Shown in pieces: positions 7,191-14,072 of a stretch of DNA of 14,072 nucleotides. The stretch is from Rhodobacterales bacterium UBA3077 (GTDB lineage Bacteria; Pseudomonadota; Alphaproteobacteria; Rhodobacterales; Rhodobacteraceae): the NCBI GenBank assembly GCA_002366685.1, contig DFBP01000122.1, positions 1 to 14,072 of the forward strand, written 5' to 3'. Numbering within the stretch: position 1 is the stretch's first letter; each line of letters opens with the position of its first letter. The translations under genes and the position numbers were made by a program. The notes below the pieces were generated by a model. The model worked only from the letters and a program-made list of their open reading frames with translations, made no database searches and was not told where the DNA came from.

Positions 7191-9561
7191 AGCGACCAGC
7201 CAACCGGATGTCATTAATCGCATTTGGCAAGGCAATCTGGCCGGCAATGGTACCACAGGCGGGCACGTCAAAGCGAACGTTTCGCTCCGAAGCGCTTCTA
7301 CCTTCTCGGCTGCGACTGGTCTTCGCAATGACTTCCTGACCACAAATCGATGCAGCGTCATTTATGAATACTGACAGTGAAACCGTTCCGCGCTGCTGAT
7401 TGCGATTCACGGGGATGGTATAAATTTCAGTCATCGCGCCATTTTCAAGAGCCGGATCACCTAGCTGGATCAGGTACCCGCCACCTTTGATGCGCGATGA
7501 TCTGTAATCCCGGGGTGCCTCGGGCGAAACGTGGCCATCAGTCCCGGCGGCAGCACCGTATTCAAAAGCGTTCAGATCAAGGTTGATTGCCGATTGCCAG
7601 GAAACGCCAGCCCGCAGGAAGGAATCGATATCGTTAACGATTACATTTGCAGATGCGTTGGTGCCATCATCAAATAAAACAGATACCTCGGCGTCAGCCT
7701 CAAGGGCGGGGAAGGAAGTTCTCACAGCACCTTGAGAGTCCGTCAGGACCGAGAAGGAGAGGCCCGCATGGGTTACCGTGACCATTTCTGTAGGTTTGCA
7801 ATCCGCAAATATATCGAGCTCGATATTTGCCCCGCTGGTCGCACGGGTGCCAAGTAAAATTTCGCAAGTTGAATTCTGAGCGGGCGCTGTTTCAATTGGT
7901 GCTTCGGGCAAAACCGGGAGGCTCGCCAGTTCAATTACGGGCCTGTCTGCCGGTGTCAGGTTAACGGATGGAAGGTTGTTGGAAGCAAGATCGACTGGCG
8001 CGTCTGGTGCGGCCAGATCGGCCGCTCGACTTGGTTGGTCTATCTGGCTGGAAACCGAAACGAACCGTGCGCTGGTATCGTTTACGACCATACCGCTAGG
8101 GGCCATGACCTGATTGGGAACGGAAGCGGCAATGCCCGCTGTAATGCGCACACGGGTCGCATCTTCGATCTGTGTAATGGGTTGGATGAACGGGGTTTGA
8201 CCGACGGAAACATCCTGAAAACGGGTGATCAACGTTGAGGCGCTTGCGCTCGAAGGCAATTCAACGGTCGCCGGGGCGTTGTTGAGTGTATTTGGTTCAC
8301 GCTCCAGAACGGTGACCTCAGTTGGTCTGTCAGACGTTGGGGCCAACGCTAATGGTGGCACCATTGCTCTGGCGAAACTCTGCTCTCCCGGTTCGGCGAG
8401 TGTGATGTTCAGGCTTTCACCAGCAGCGTTTCCATCAGTCCTGGCACCTTGCAGCGCGATTAACGCTATCGGACCAGCCCATTCACGCGGTACTGTGTTA
8501 AACCGCGCGTCGGGTGTGGCGGGTTCATTTTGAACGGCCGCGATTTCAACAGGCTCAAAACTGCTGCGCTCCGGATTCGCGGATAGAGGTGCGGTTTCCT
8601 GGGGGGCTAAAAGGCGAGGGCCTTCAGCCATGGCCGCCAGAGCCACCGGACCACGCTCAAGCGGAGCCACGTTAGCGTCACTGTTTGTGGCGGATCGCAG
8701 GCCGGAAGGCGCGGCAACGTTGGCAATTACGGTCTGGCTGGACCCACCAATTGAAATGTTGCTGGATTCACCAATTTCCGGTGCTTGAAATACCGAGGCA
8801 TCAACCGATGCCGCCTGCGTAACGCCAGCGCTGTTTTGGGTTTCTATATTCTGGTCTGTATTGGACGTGCGATTCAATCCACCCGCAGATTGGCGGATAG
8901 ACGCCATTGCGATGCTCGGGCTCACCAGTTCCGGAATGCTTGGCGCTGCGAGGGTTGGCGGCATCATTATTGCCGTAACGGATTCAATTTGCGGCGCTTC
9001 TTCGAATTGAACGACCGGTGCGGGGGCCTGAGCCACGGTAACGGGTACAGGGTCAGACGCTACTGCGTTCTCTTCAACGGGTGTTTCAACTGGGCGATCC
9101 GCAACAGAAGCGGTTTGCGTCCCGGTTTCAGCAGGTTGCGTTGCCGGTGCGCTTGACGGAGCTTGGGCAAAATTAACTGAAATCACGTTAATTTTTACCG
9201 AGTTCGGCTCACATGCGCCATCGGCATCCACACAATAGGCGAATTCGACTTCGCCGCTGCATGCGTCAGCGCTCGAATAAGAAAGCTTGTTGTTACCCGT
9301 GAGCTCAACTGCGCCACATGCCGGGCTCGTCAGAACAATGATCGGGCCCTGGATAGTGTCATTTGAAAGCACATCAAGGACCTGATGGGCACCGGCGCGA
9401 ACAGAATAGGAGTCATTTTGAGTTGCCGTTTCCGATTCGCCGGACATAAGCGCCATAATCCGATCACCGTATTGCACCATGGTCCCGGCAAAAATTGCCA
9501 AGACCAAGCCGGTTAGAATCGTCATCATGCGATCGTTTTTGAACACGATCCGCGCCTCCAT
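7189..9561 (-). CDS. Unknown membrane-anchored protein with N-terminal Ig-like domain and long disordered region
   Basis: A 790-residue protein I cannot assign to a named family. Numbered from ATG 9561: a positively charged start, one hydrophobic segment at about 12-30 (signal anchor, bulk likely periplasmic), then residues 48-128 resembling a bacterial Ig/cadherin-like repeat (VLDVLSNDT opening, a closing region like FAYCVDADG). It carries four cysteines (82, 101, 110, 117) able to form disulfides. Residues about 130-563 are low-complexity, rich in Ala, Pro, Ser, Thr, Val and Glu, and probably disordered. The C-terminal part (564-790) is again folded-looking and has four cysteines (566, 588, 740, 769). 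No enzyme motif is visible. No start has a good ribosome-binding site; GTG 9588 and ATG 9528 are alternatives. It lies 209 bp downstream of secA on the same strand. A role at the envelope is inference from topology only. Confidence 0.75.
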   Translation of the reverse strand: MEARIVFKNDRMMTILTGLVLAIFAGTMVQYGDRIMALMSGESETATQNDSYSVRAGAHQVLDVLSNDTIQGPIIVLTSPACGAVELTGNNKLSYSSADACSGEVEFAYCVDADGACEPNSVKINVISVNFAQAPSSAPATQPAETGTQTASVADRPVETPVEENAVASDPVPVTVAQAPAPVVQFEEAPQIESVTAIMMPPTLAAPSIPELVSPSIAMASIRQSAGGLNRTSNTDQNIETQNSAGVTQAASVDASVFQAPEIGESSNISIGGSSQTVIANVAAPSGLRSATNSDANVAPLERGPVALAAMAEGPRLLAPQETAPLSANPERSSFEPVEIAAVQNEPATPDARFNTVPREWAGPIALIALQGARTDGNAAGESLNITLAEPGEQSFARAMVPPLALAPTSDRPTEVTVLEREPNTLNNAPATVELPSSASASTLITRFQDVSVGQTPFIQPITQIEDATRVRITAGIAASVPNQVMAPSGMVVNDTSARFVSVSSQIDQPSRAADLAAPDAPVDLASNNLPSVNLTPADRPVIELASLPVLPEAPIETAPAQNSTCEILLGTRATSGANIELDIFADCKPTEMVTVTHAGLSFSVLTDSQGAVRTSFPALEADAEVSVLFDDGTNASANVIVNDIDSFLRAGVSWQSAINLDLNAFEYGAAAGTDGHVSPEAPRDYRSSRIKGGGYLIQLGDPALENGAMTEIYTIPVNRNQQRGTVSLSVFINDAASICGQEVIAKTSRSREGRSASERNVRFDVPACGTIAGQIALPNAINDIRLAGR

Positions 9562-9708
9562 AATAAATACTAAACTGATAAATATCACATTTAACTAGAA
9601 TTAACAACGCTTTATGTGGCGAAGTTGAACTAACTTTTAATAATTACTATACACCGCAACCCTTTGGTGTAGCTCCGGACAGTATGTCTATATATTGTGG
9701 CTGAATTG

Positions 9709-9768
9709 TGACCGTCTAAGTCATTGCGGTGCTCTCTAGGGCCGCAATGACTGAATAAGCGACGGTCA
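9709..9768 (-). terminator. Nested inverted repeat directly after secA
   Basis: The inner stem is perfect over 11 bp: plus-strand 9719-9729 pairs with 9742-9752 around a 12-nt loop. Outside it, TGACCGTC (9709-9716) pairs perfectly with GACGGTCA (9761-9768), separated from the inner stem by 2 nt on one side and 8 nt on the other. The structure begins 2 bp after the secA stop. No T run follows on either strand, so it is not a classic intrinsic terminator; Rho-dependent termination, mRNA 3'-end protection or a structured RNA are alternatives. Confidence 0.5.
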
Positions 9769-9770
9769 GC

Positions 9771-12467
9771 TTAGGCCTTGCCGTGACAATGTTTGTATTT
9801 TTTGCCCGAGCCACAGGGGCAAGGAGAATTACGTCCTGACCGGTCCCATGTGCTTTCGTCAGCAGGATCCACGCCGGGGGGGGTGGCACCGGTTGCAGGC
9901 ACCGGAGGTTGCGCCGGGCCGGGTGCTTGGGTTTGCGCCTGCGCGGCCAACATTTGCGCGCGCATCTGTTCTTGCTCTTCAGGAGACATAATACGGATGT
10001 GAGATAGCTGTTGGGTGACATCCACCCGCAGTCGATTGAGGAAGTTTTCAAACAGGGTGAACGCTTCGGTCTTGTATTCGTTTAGCGGGTCACGCTGGGC
10101 GTAACCGCGAAACGCGACCACTTGGCGGAGGTGCTCAAGTGTCAGCAGGTGTTCACGCCACGCTTTATCAATGGTTTGCAGCAAGATCTGTTTTTCAACG
10201 CGGCGGATCACATCCGGCCCGGCTTGCGCAACCTTTGCGGCCATCGCCTTATCGGTTTCGCTATAGAGGCGCTCGGCAACGGTTTCGTCATCCACGCCTT
10301 CTTCTTTGCCCCATTCGATAATGGGAAGATCAAGATTGAAGTTCTGGATCACTTGCGCATAAAGGCCGGACATATCCCATTGGTCAGGGTAGGCTTTTGG
10401 CGGGATATGCTCGGCTACAAGGTCATCAACAACGTCGTGGCGCATATCCCGCACCTCTTCCGACAAATCGGCCGACTTCATAATGTCGAGGCGCTGCTCA
10501 AACACACGTTTGCGCTGTTCGTTCATCACGTCATCATATTTCAGCACGTTTTTGCGGATGTCGAAGTTGCGGGCTTCTACCTTGCCCTGCGCGCGTTCCA
10601 ACGCCTTGTTGACCCACGGGTGCACAATGGCTTCGCCGTCTTTCATGCCAAGCTTGCCGAGCATTTTATCCAGATTGCCGGAGTTGAAAATCCGCATCAG
10701 GTCATCCTCTAGGCTGAGGAAGAAGTGGGTGCGGCCCGGGTCGCCTTGGCGACCGGAGCGGCCCCGAAGCTGGTTATCAATCCGGCGGCTTTCGTGGCGC
10801 TCGGTGGCGAGCACATAGAGCCCGCCGGCCTTAAGCGCAATTTCTTTGGCCGTAGCGACTTCGGCTTCGACCCGGCTGCGAATGGCGGCTTCGTCAGCGC
10901 CTTCCCCCTCAGCCGCAACGGTCTCGGCGATTTCCATATCGGCGTTGCCACCGAGCTGGATGTCGGTGCCGCGACCTGCCATGTTGGTGGCAATCGTTAC
11001 CGCGCCCGGCTTACCGGCTTTGGCGATGATATGGGCTTCCTGCTCGTGAAAACGCGCGTTCAGCACCTCGTGCGGGACACCCGCGGCTTTAAGCATCTGG
11101 CTCAGCATTTCCGACTTTTCAATCGACGTTGTTCCCACAAGAGTGGGCTGGTTGTTTTTGTGCGCGTTGATAATCTCTTCGAGCACAGCATTATATTTTT
11201 CGCCCGCCGTACGATACACGTGGTCGTGCTCGTCTATCCGGATAACCGGCTGGTTTGTGGGCACTTCAACAACGCCAAGTTTGTAAATCTCTTCAAACTC
11301 GTCAGCTTCGGTCAGGGCTGTGCCGGTCATGCCAGCCAGCTTGTCATAGAGGCGGAAATAGTTCTGGAAGGTCACAGATGCGAGGGTGATGTTTTCGGGC
11401 TGGATCGGCACGCCCTCTTTGGCCTCGATCGCCTGATGGAGGCCATTGCTAAGGCGCCGCCCCTGCATCATCCGGCCGGTAAATTCATCAATCAGCATCA
11501 CATCATTGCCGCGCACGATGTAATCTTTCTCGTTTTTGAACATGATATGCGCCAGCAGCGCCTGATTGACGTGGTGAATTAGCGAGGCGGATTCCGGGTC
11601 ATATAGCGAGGCTTCGGACTCGAGCAGGCCTATGGCATGCAAGCGCTGTTCGACAAAATCGTTCCCCTCGTCGGTGAGCGTGGCCGAGCGGGCTTTTTCA
11701 TCAATCTCGTAATGTTCGGGTTGAAGTTCCGGCACCAGAGCGTTGATTTTCAGGTAGAGGTCTGATTTGTCTTCGGTAGGGCCCGAGATAATCAGCGGAG
11801 TGCGGGCCTCGTCGATCAGGATAGAATCAACCTCATCCACAATTGCGAAATTGTGTTCGCGCTGGGACATCTGGCTGAGCTCGGATTTCATATTGTCGCG
11901 CAGGTAATCGAACCCGAGTTCATTGTTGGTGGCATAGGTGACATCAGCGTTATAAGCCGCACTTTTCTCTTCTTCAGCCATGTTGGGGTAAACCGCACCA
12001 ACCGTAAGGCCCAAAAAGTTGTACACCTGCCCCATCCACTCGGCATCACGCCGCGCGAGGTAGTCGTTCACCGTGACCACATGCACCCCTTTGCCGGTGA
12101 GCGCATTCAGATAAACCGGAAGGGTTGCCATCAAGGTTTTGCCTTCCCCGGTTTTCATTTCGGCGATTTTGCCCTGGTGCAGAAAAATCCCACCCATGAT
12201 TTGAACATCAAACGGGCGCATACCAAGCGCGCGGACCGCAGCCTCGCGGGCATTGGCAAATGCCTCCGGGAGCAGGCTGTCAAGGCTTTCCCCTTTGGCG
12301 ATCCGCTCTTTGAACTCTTCGGTTTTGGCTTTTATCTGCTCGTCGCTCAGCGCTTTGAAGGCTTCTTCTTGTGCATTGACCTTGGCCACCAGTGGCCGTG
12401 TTGCTTTAATAAGGCGATCATTCGGGGTGCCAAAAACCTTTTTGGCCATAGTGCCGATACCGAGCAT
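9771..12467 (-). CDS. secA: Preprotein translocase ATPase SecA
   Basis: The full 898-residue motor that drives unfolded preproteins through SecYEG at the inner membrane. Walker A is GEGKT at 107-111, the DEAD-type Walker B is DEVD at 211-214, and DEAR follows at 219-222. Later come the conserved GRGTDIQLGG and LRGRSGRQGDPG helicase-type motifs. The C-terminal tail has an Ala/Gln/Pro-rich linker and ends in the zinc-binding SecB-binding motif: Cys883, Cys885, Cys894, His895. Length is normal for proteobacteria and no lesion is visible. ATG 12467 has GAGA 5 nt upstream and a GAGG slightly further. A TTGACA promoter is seen upstream, giving a leader of about 140 nt that contains a short in-frame reading frame ending 6 nt before the ATG. 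It is divergent from the periplasmic prolyl-isomerase gene. Confidence 0.98.
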   Translation of the reverse strand: MLGIGTMAKKVFGTPNDRLIKATRPLVAKVNAQEEAFKALSDEQIKAKTEEFKERIAKGESLDSLLPEAFANAREAAVRALGMRPFDVQIMGGIFLHQGKIAEMKTGEGKTLMATLPVYLNALTGKGVHVVTVNDYLARRDAEWMGQVYNFLGLTVGAVYPNMAEEEKSAAYNADVTYATNNELGFDYLRDNMKSELSQMSQREHNFAIVDEVDSILIDEARTPLIISGPTEDKSDLYLKINALVPELQPEHYEIDEKARSATLTDEGNDFVEQRLHAIGLLESEASLYDPESASLIHHVNQALLAHIMFKNEKDYIVRGNDVMLIDEFTGRMMQGRRLSNGLHQAIEAKEGVPIQPENITLASVTFQNYFRLYDKLAGMTGTALTEADEFEEIYKLGVVEVPTNQPVIRIDEHDHVYRTAGEKYNAVLEEIINAHKNNQPTLVGTTSIEKSEMLSQMLKAAGVPHEVLNARFHEQEAHIIAKAGKPGAVTIATNMAGRGTDIQLGGNADMEIAETVAAEGEGADEAAIRSRVEAEVATAKEIALKAGGLYVLATERHESRRIDNQLRGRSGRQGDPGRTHFFLSLEDDLMRIFNSGNLDKMLGKLGMKDGEAIVHPWVNKALERAQGKVEARNFDIRKNVLKYDDVMNEQRKRVFEQRLDIMKSADLSEEVRDMRHDVVDDLVAEHIPPKAYPDQWDMSGLYAQVIQNFNLDLPIIEWGKEEGVDDETVAERLYSETDKAMAAKVAQAGPDVIRRVEKQILLQTIDKAWREHLLTLEHLRQVVAFRGYAQRDPLNEYKTEAFTLFENFLNRLRVDVTQQLSHIRIMSPEEQEQMRAQMLAAQAQTQAPGPAQPPVPATGATPPGVDPADESTWDRSGRNSPCPCGSGKKYKHCHGKA

Positions 12468-12473
12468 AAGTTC

Positions 12474-12593
12474 TCAATCCTCAAAATTCGCATGGCCGGG
12501 CCAGCGTGGGTTTGCCTGCCGCTGCAAAAATGCCTCTGGCTGGCGCTTGTATGATCGCACTGGAGCGCGTAAATAAATCGGGCGCATTCCCAT
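12474..12593 (-). other. Short upstream reading frame in the secA leader (39 codons)
   Basis: ATG 12593 (or ATG 12587, two codons later) opens a frame of 39 residues ending in TGA at 12476-12474, exactly two codons before the secA ATG and in the same frame as secA. The secA ribosome-binding GAGG overlaps its last codons. The peptide has RAPV at residues 9-12, recalling the RAPP/RAPG motif of Sec-monitoring arrest peptides. However, it has no hydrophobic export signal and no clear ribosome-binding site of its own. It may be a regulatory leader peptide or a chance open frame. Confidence 0.2.
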
Positions 12594-12612
12594 GCGGTTA
12601 ATTACCGGAAAG

Positions 12613-12641
12613 GATGTAAGCGCCGCCTCGGCAAGTGTCAA
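12613..12641 (-). promoter_or_regulatory. Probable secA promoter
   Basis: Read on the - strand, a perfect TTGACA (-35, plus coordinates 12636-12641) is followed after 17 bp by TACATC (-10, 12613-12618; three of six match TATAAT). Alphaproteobacterial promoters often keep the -35 better than the -10. Transcription would start near 12606, giving secA a leader of about 140 nt. Confidence 0.5.
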
Positions 12642-12670
12642 CGTGCGGGGCTGGTTTGAGAGATATTAAT

Positions 12671-12683
12671 GCCCCAAAGGGGT
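12671..12683 (+). promoter_or_regulatory. Small GC hairpin in the leader of the prolyl-isomerase gene
   Basis: CCCC (12672-12675), loop AAA, GGGG (12679-12682), extendable by a G.U pair. It lies about 25 nt upstream of the ATG at 12708 and leaves the GGAGAG ribosome-binding site free. TATTAAT at 12663-12669 just before it could be a -10 element, but no convincing -35 was found. The function is unknown. Confidence 0.2.
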
Positions 12684-12707
12684 GCAACAGGAAGTTTGGA
12701 GAGCAAT

Positions 12708-13565
12708 ATGCGAAATTTTTTGGCCGCCGGAGCGGTTTCGGTCTTACTGACATTGAATGCGGGCGCAGGCTTTGCCCAAGATGAAGTGAATGCCGATACG
12801 GTGATCGCGTCTGTCAACGGAGCCGAAATTACCCTTGGTCATGTGATTGTGCTGCGCAACCAGCTGCCTTCGGAATACCAAAGCCTGCCGGATGACGTGT
12901 TGTTTGAAGGTATTATCAACCAGATTATCGAGCAGACCCTCCTGGCGGACTCGGTGAAAGCGAACGAACTTGAAATCCCGCGTGAAGTTGGCTTGGCGCT
13001 TGAAAACGAAGAACGGGCTCTAATGGCCTCGGTTCTGATTGAAGGGGTGGTTAGCCGCGAAGTCTCGGAGGAGGCTTTGCAAACCGCTTATGAAAGTGCC
13101 TATGGCGACCTTCCGGCAGAGCCCGAGTTTAACGCCTCACACATTTTGGTGGAGACCGAAGAAGAAGCGCAGGCCCTGATTGATACCCTGAACGGCGGGG
13201 CCGACTTTGCCGAACTGGCGAAGGAAAAATCAACCGGCCCGTCTGGCCCGAATGGCGGCGAACTCGGGTGGTTTGGCCTTGGAATGATGGTTGTTGAATT
13301 TGAAGAGGCTGTGCTTGGCATGGAAGCGGGCGATGTTTCAGCTCCTGTTCAAACTCAATTCGGGTGGCATGTCGTGCGGCTGAACGACAAACGCAACAAA
13401 CCGGCACCAACACTGGAAGAGACTCTTCCTACCTTGATGGACACGTTGCGCCAACAGGCGGTTGAAGAGGAAATTCAGGCGCTTACCGAAGGGGCAGACA
13501 TTACGCGCCCGCCAGAAGGGTTTGACGTGTCATTGATGCGCGACCTCTCCTTGCTGGTCAAGTAA
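12708..13565 (+). CDS. Periplasmic parvulin-type peptidyl-prolyl cis-trans isomerase
   Basis: A 285-residue exported foldase. Residues 1-24 form a signal peptide (basic start, hydrophobic core, likely cleavage near GAGFAQ|DE); there is no lipobox cysteine, so it should be soluble in the periplasm. Residues 35-130 form a helical SurA-like N-terminal part. Residues about 139-228 are the parvulin domain, with ASHILVETEEEA, GPSGPNGGELGWFG and APVQTQFGWHVVRL as landmarks. Proteins of this class assist folding of outer-membrane and periplasmic proteins just after Sec export. ATG 12708 has GGAGAG at 12698-12703 and starts the signal peptide correctly; an in-frame ATG at 12669 would put 13 extra residues before it. 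It diverges from secA, which fits a shared export theme, and its TAA overlaps the argJ ATG. Confidence 0.92.
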   Translation: MRNFLAAGAVSVLLTLNAGAGFAQDEVNADTVIASVNGAEITLGHVIVLRNQLPSEYQSLPDDVLFEGIINQIIEQTLLADSVKANELEIPREVGLALENEERALMASVLIEGVVSREVSEEALQTAYESAYGDLPAEPEFNASHILVETEEEAQALIDTLNGGADFAELAKEKSTGPSGPNGGELGWFGLGMMVVEFEEAVLGMEAGDVSAPVQTQFGWHVVRLNDKRNKPAPTLEETLPTLMDTLRQQAVEEEIQALTEGADITRPPEGFDVSLMRDLSLLVK

Positions 13566-14072
13566 TGTCGGATGACCTCAAAAGCCGGATTGCCGCGCTA
13601 AAGGCAGAAGTGGCCGAGCTGGAGGCGCAATTGCCGCCGCCGGTTTCGCCGCTTGCGCCAGCGGCCTTCCCCGACCTGCCAGAGATTGATGGCGTGCGCT
13701 TTGCGTCTGCTGCCGCGGGCGTGAAGTATAAAGATCGTCCAGATGTCATGCTGGCCGAGATCGCGGACGGGGCGGTAATGGCGGGGGTGTTTACCCGCTC
13801 GACCACCCGCTCCGCTCCGGTATTGCGCTGCGAGGAGTCGCTGGCGGCGCACACAGAAGCACCGGAAAAGGCAGGAAAATTTGCGATACTCGTAAATTCC
13901 GGCAACGCCAACGCTTTTACCGGCGGACGCGGGTTTGAAAGTGTGGATGCCTTGCGAGAGGGCGTGGCCGCCGTTTTGGGTTGTGAAGCGGAGCGCGTTT
14001 TTACCTCCTCCACCGGCGTGATTGGTGAGCCGCTCCCGCATAGCCGCATCGAAACGGCCCTGAATGGGCTTG
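13565..14072 (+). CDS. argJ: Glutamate N-acetyltransferase / ornithine acetyltransferase, N-terminal part (3' truncated by window edge)
   Basis: 169 codons of ArgJ, which recycles the acetyl group from N-acetylornithine to glutamate in arginine synthesis. Hallmarks are SPLAPAAFPDLP, GVRFASAAAGVKYKDRPDVML, the oxyanion-region stretch LVNSGNANAFTG and TSSTGVIGEPLP. The self-cleavage site that yields two subunits lies beyond the window. ATG 13565 shares bases with the preceding TAA (TAATG coupling) but has no clear Shine-Dalgarno. It also gives 22 extra residues with a coiled-coil-like Leu/Ala/Glu pattern before the region where ArgJ normally begins. An in-frame TTG at 13631, with GGAGG at 13621-13625 exactly 5 nt upstream, would give the usual N-terminus, so that start is a serious alternative. 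The enzyme assignment is firm; the start is not. Confidence 0.93.
   Translation, partial: MSDDLKSRIAALKAEVAELEAQLPPPVSPLAPAAFPDLPEIDGVRFASAAAGVKYKDRPDVMLAEIADGAVMAGVFTRSTTRSAPVLRCEESLAAHTEAPEKAGKFAILVNSGNANAFTGGRGFESVDALREGVAAVLGCEAERVFTSSTGVIGEPLPHSRIETALNGL

Noticed and set aside
9591..9604. TTAA-N6-TTAA upstream of the large unknown gene, resembling a full CtrA box
   Set aside because: The classic full site has a 7-base spacer; this has 6 and lies in AT-rich DNA where TTAA is common.
9650..9671. TACACC...GGTGTA 6-bp inverted repeat between secA and the unknown gene
   Set aside because: The arms are short and there is no T run or recognisable operator; it may be chance in this AT-rich gap.
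10725..11582. Long open frame (about 285 codons) antisense to secA, and similar antisense frames at 5301-6473 and 3188-4003
   Set aside because: They mirror highly biased real genes, show no recognisable protein features and have no supporting start sites. They are codon-bias shadows.
12595..12608. CGGTTAATTACCGG near the inferred secA transcript start as a palindromic operator
   Set aside because: Only four bases on each side pair; the centre is not symmetric.
1..14072. CRISPR arrays, tRNA or rRNA genes, insertion sequences, LexA-type GAAC/GTTC-N7 repeats
   Set aside because: I looked for spaced repeats, cloverleaf-like stretches, transposase motifs and paired GAAC/GTTC sites by eye and found none worth calling; a covariance-model and HMM search would be needed to exclude them formally.

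Overview
This 14 kb window reads as chromosomal DNA of an alphaproteobacterium, most likely of the Rhodobacterales/Roseobacter type. That placement rests on protein sequence character (PolA, SecA, ArgJ, type I MetAP), on the secA / peptidyl-prolyl isomerase / argJ neighbourhood, on a CtrA-type TTAACCAT motif, and on a mid-to-high GC background (36 of 60 bases are G/C in polA at 361-420). It is inferred without any database search. Genes are tightly packed: the largest gene-free stretches are about 210-240 bases (9562-9770 and 12468-12707), and none exceeds 300. I saw no tRNA, rRNA, CRISPR array or insertion sequence.

Left block (1-2593, + strand): the 3' end of polA, then a 423-residue PD-(D/E)XK nuclease-superfamily protein, then a LysE/RhtB exporter, joined by 1-bp and 8-bp overlaps. 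The middle gene is visibly AT-richer and is flanked by a short imperfect direct repeat. Its removal would rejoin polA to the exporter with an intact ribosome-binding site, so it looks like acquired cargo in an old operon. It is the best candidate here for an accessory, possibly defence-related function.

Middle block (2590-7156): a MATE exporter and a stand-alone CinA-type (COG1058) protein on the - strand, then sfsA, map and radC on the + strand, diverging from the CinA-like gene over only 36 bp. Directly before radC sits a perfect 9-bp inverted repeat made of two opposed TTAACCAT motifs, a plausible CtrA-type operator or a start-site hairpin.

Right block (7189-14072): a large (about 790 aa) membrane-anchored protein of unknown function with a cysteine-bearing Ig-like N-terminal domain and a long disordered middle lies downstream of secA on the - strand. 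A nested inverted repeat separates the two. secA has a recognisable promoter, an inferred leader of about 140 nt, and an in-frame short upstream reading frame that stops 6 nt before its ATG. Diverging from secA are a periplasmic parvulin-type prolyl isomerase and argJ, which runs off the window; argJ starts inside the isomerase stop codon and also has an internal TTG with a strong ribosome-binding site. The secA promoter, SecA, the exported foldase and the secreted-type unknown protein make this block enriched in protein-export functions.
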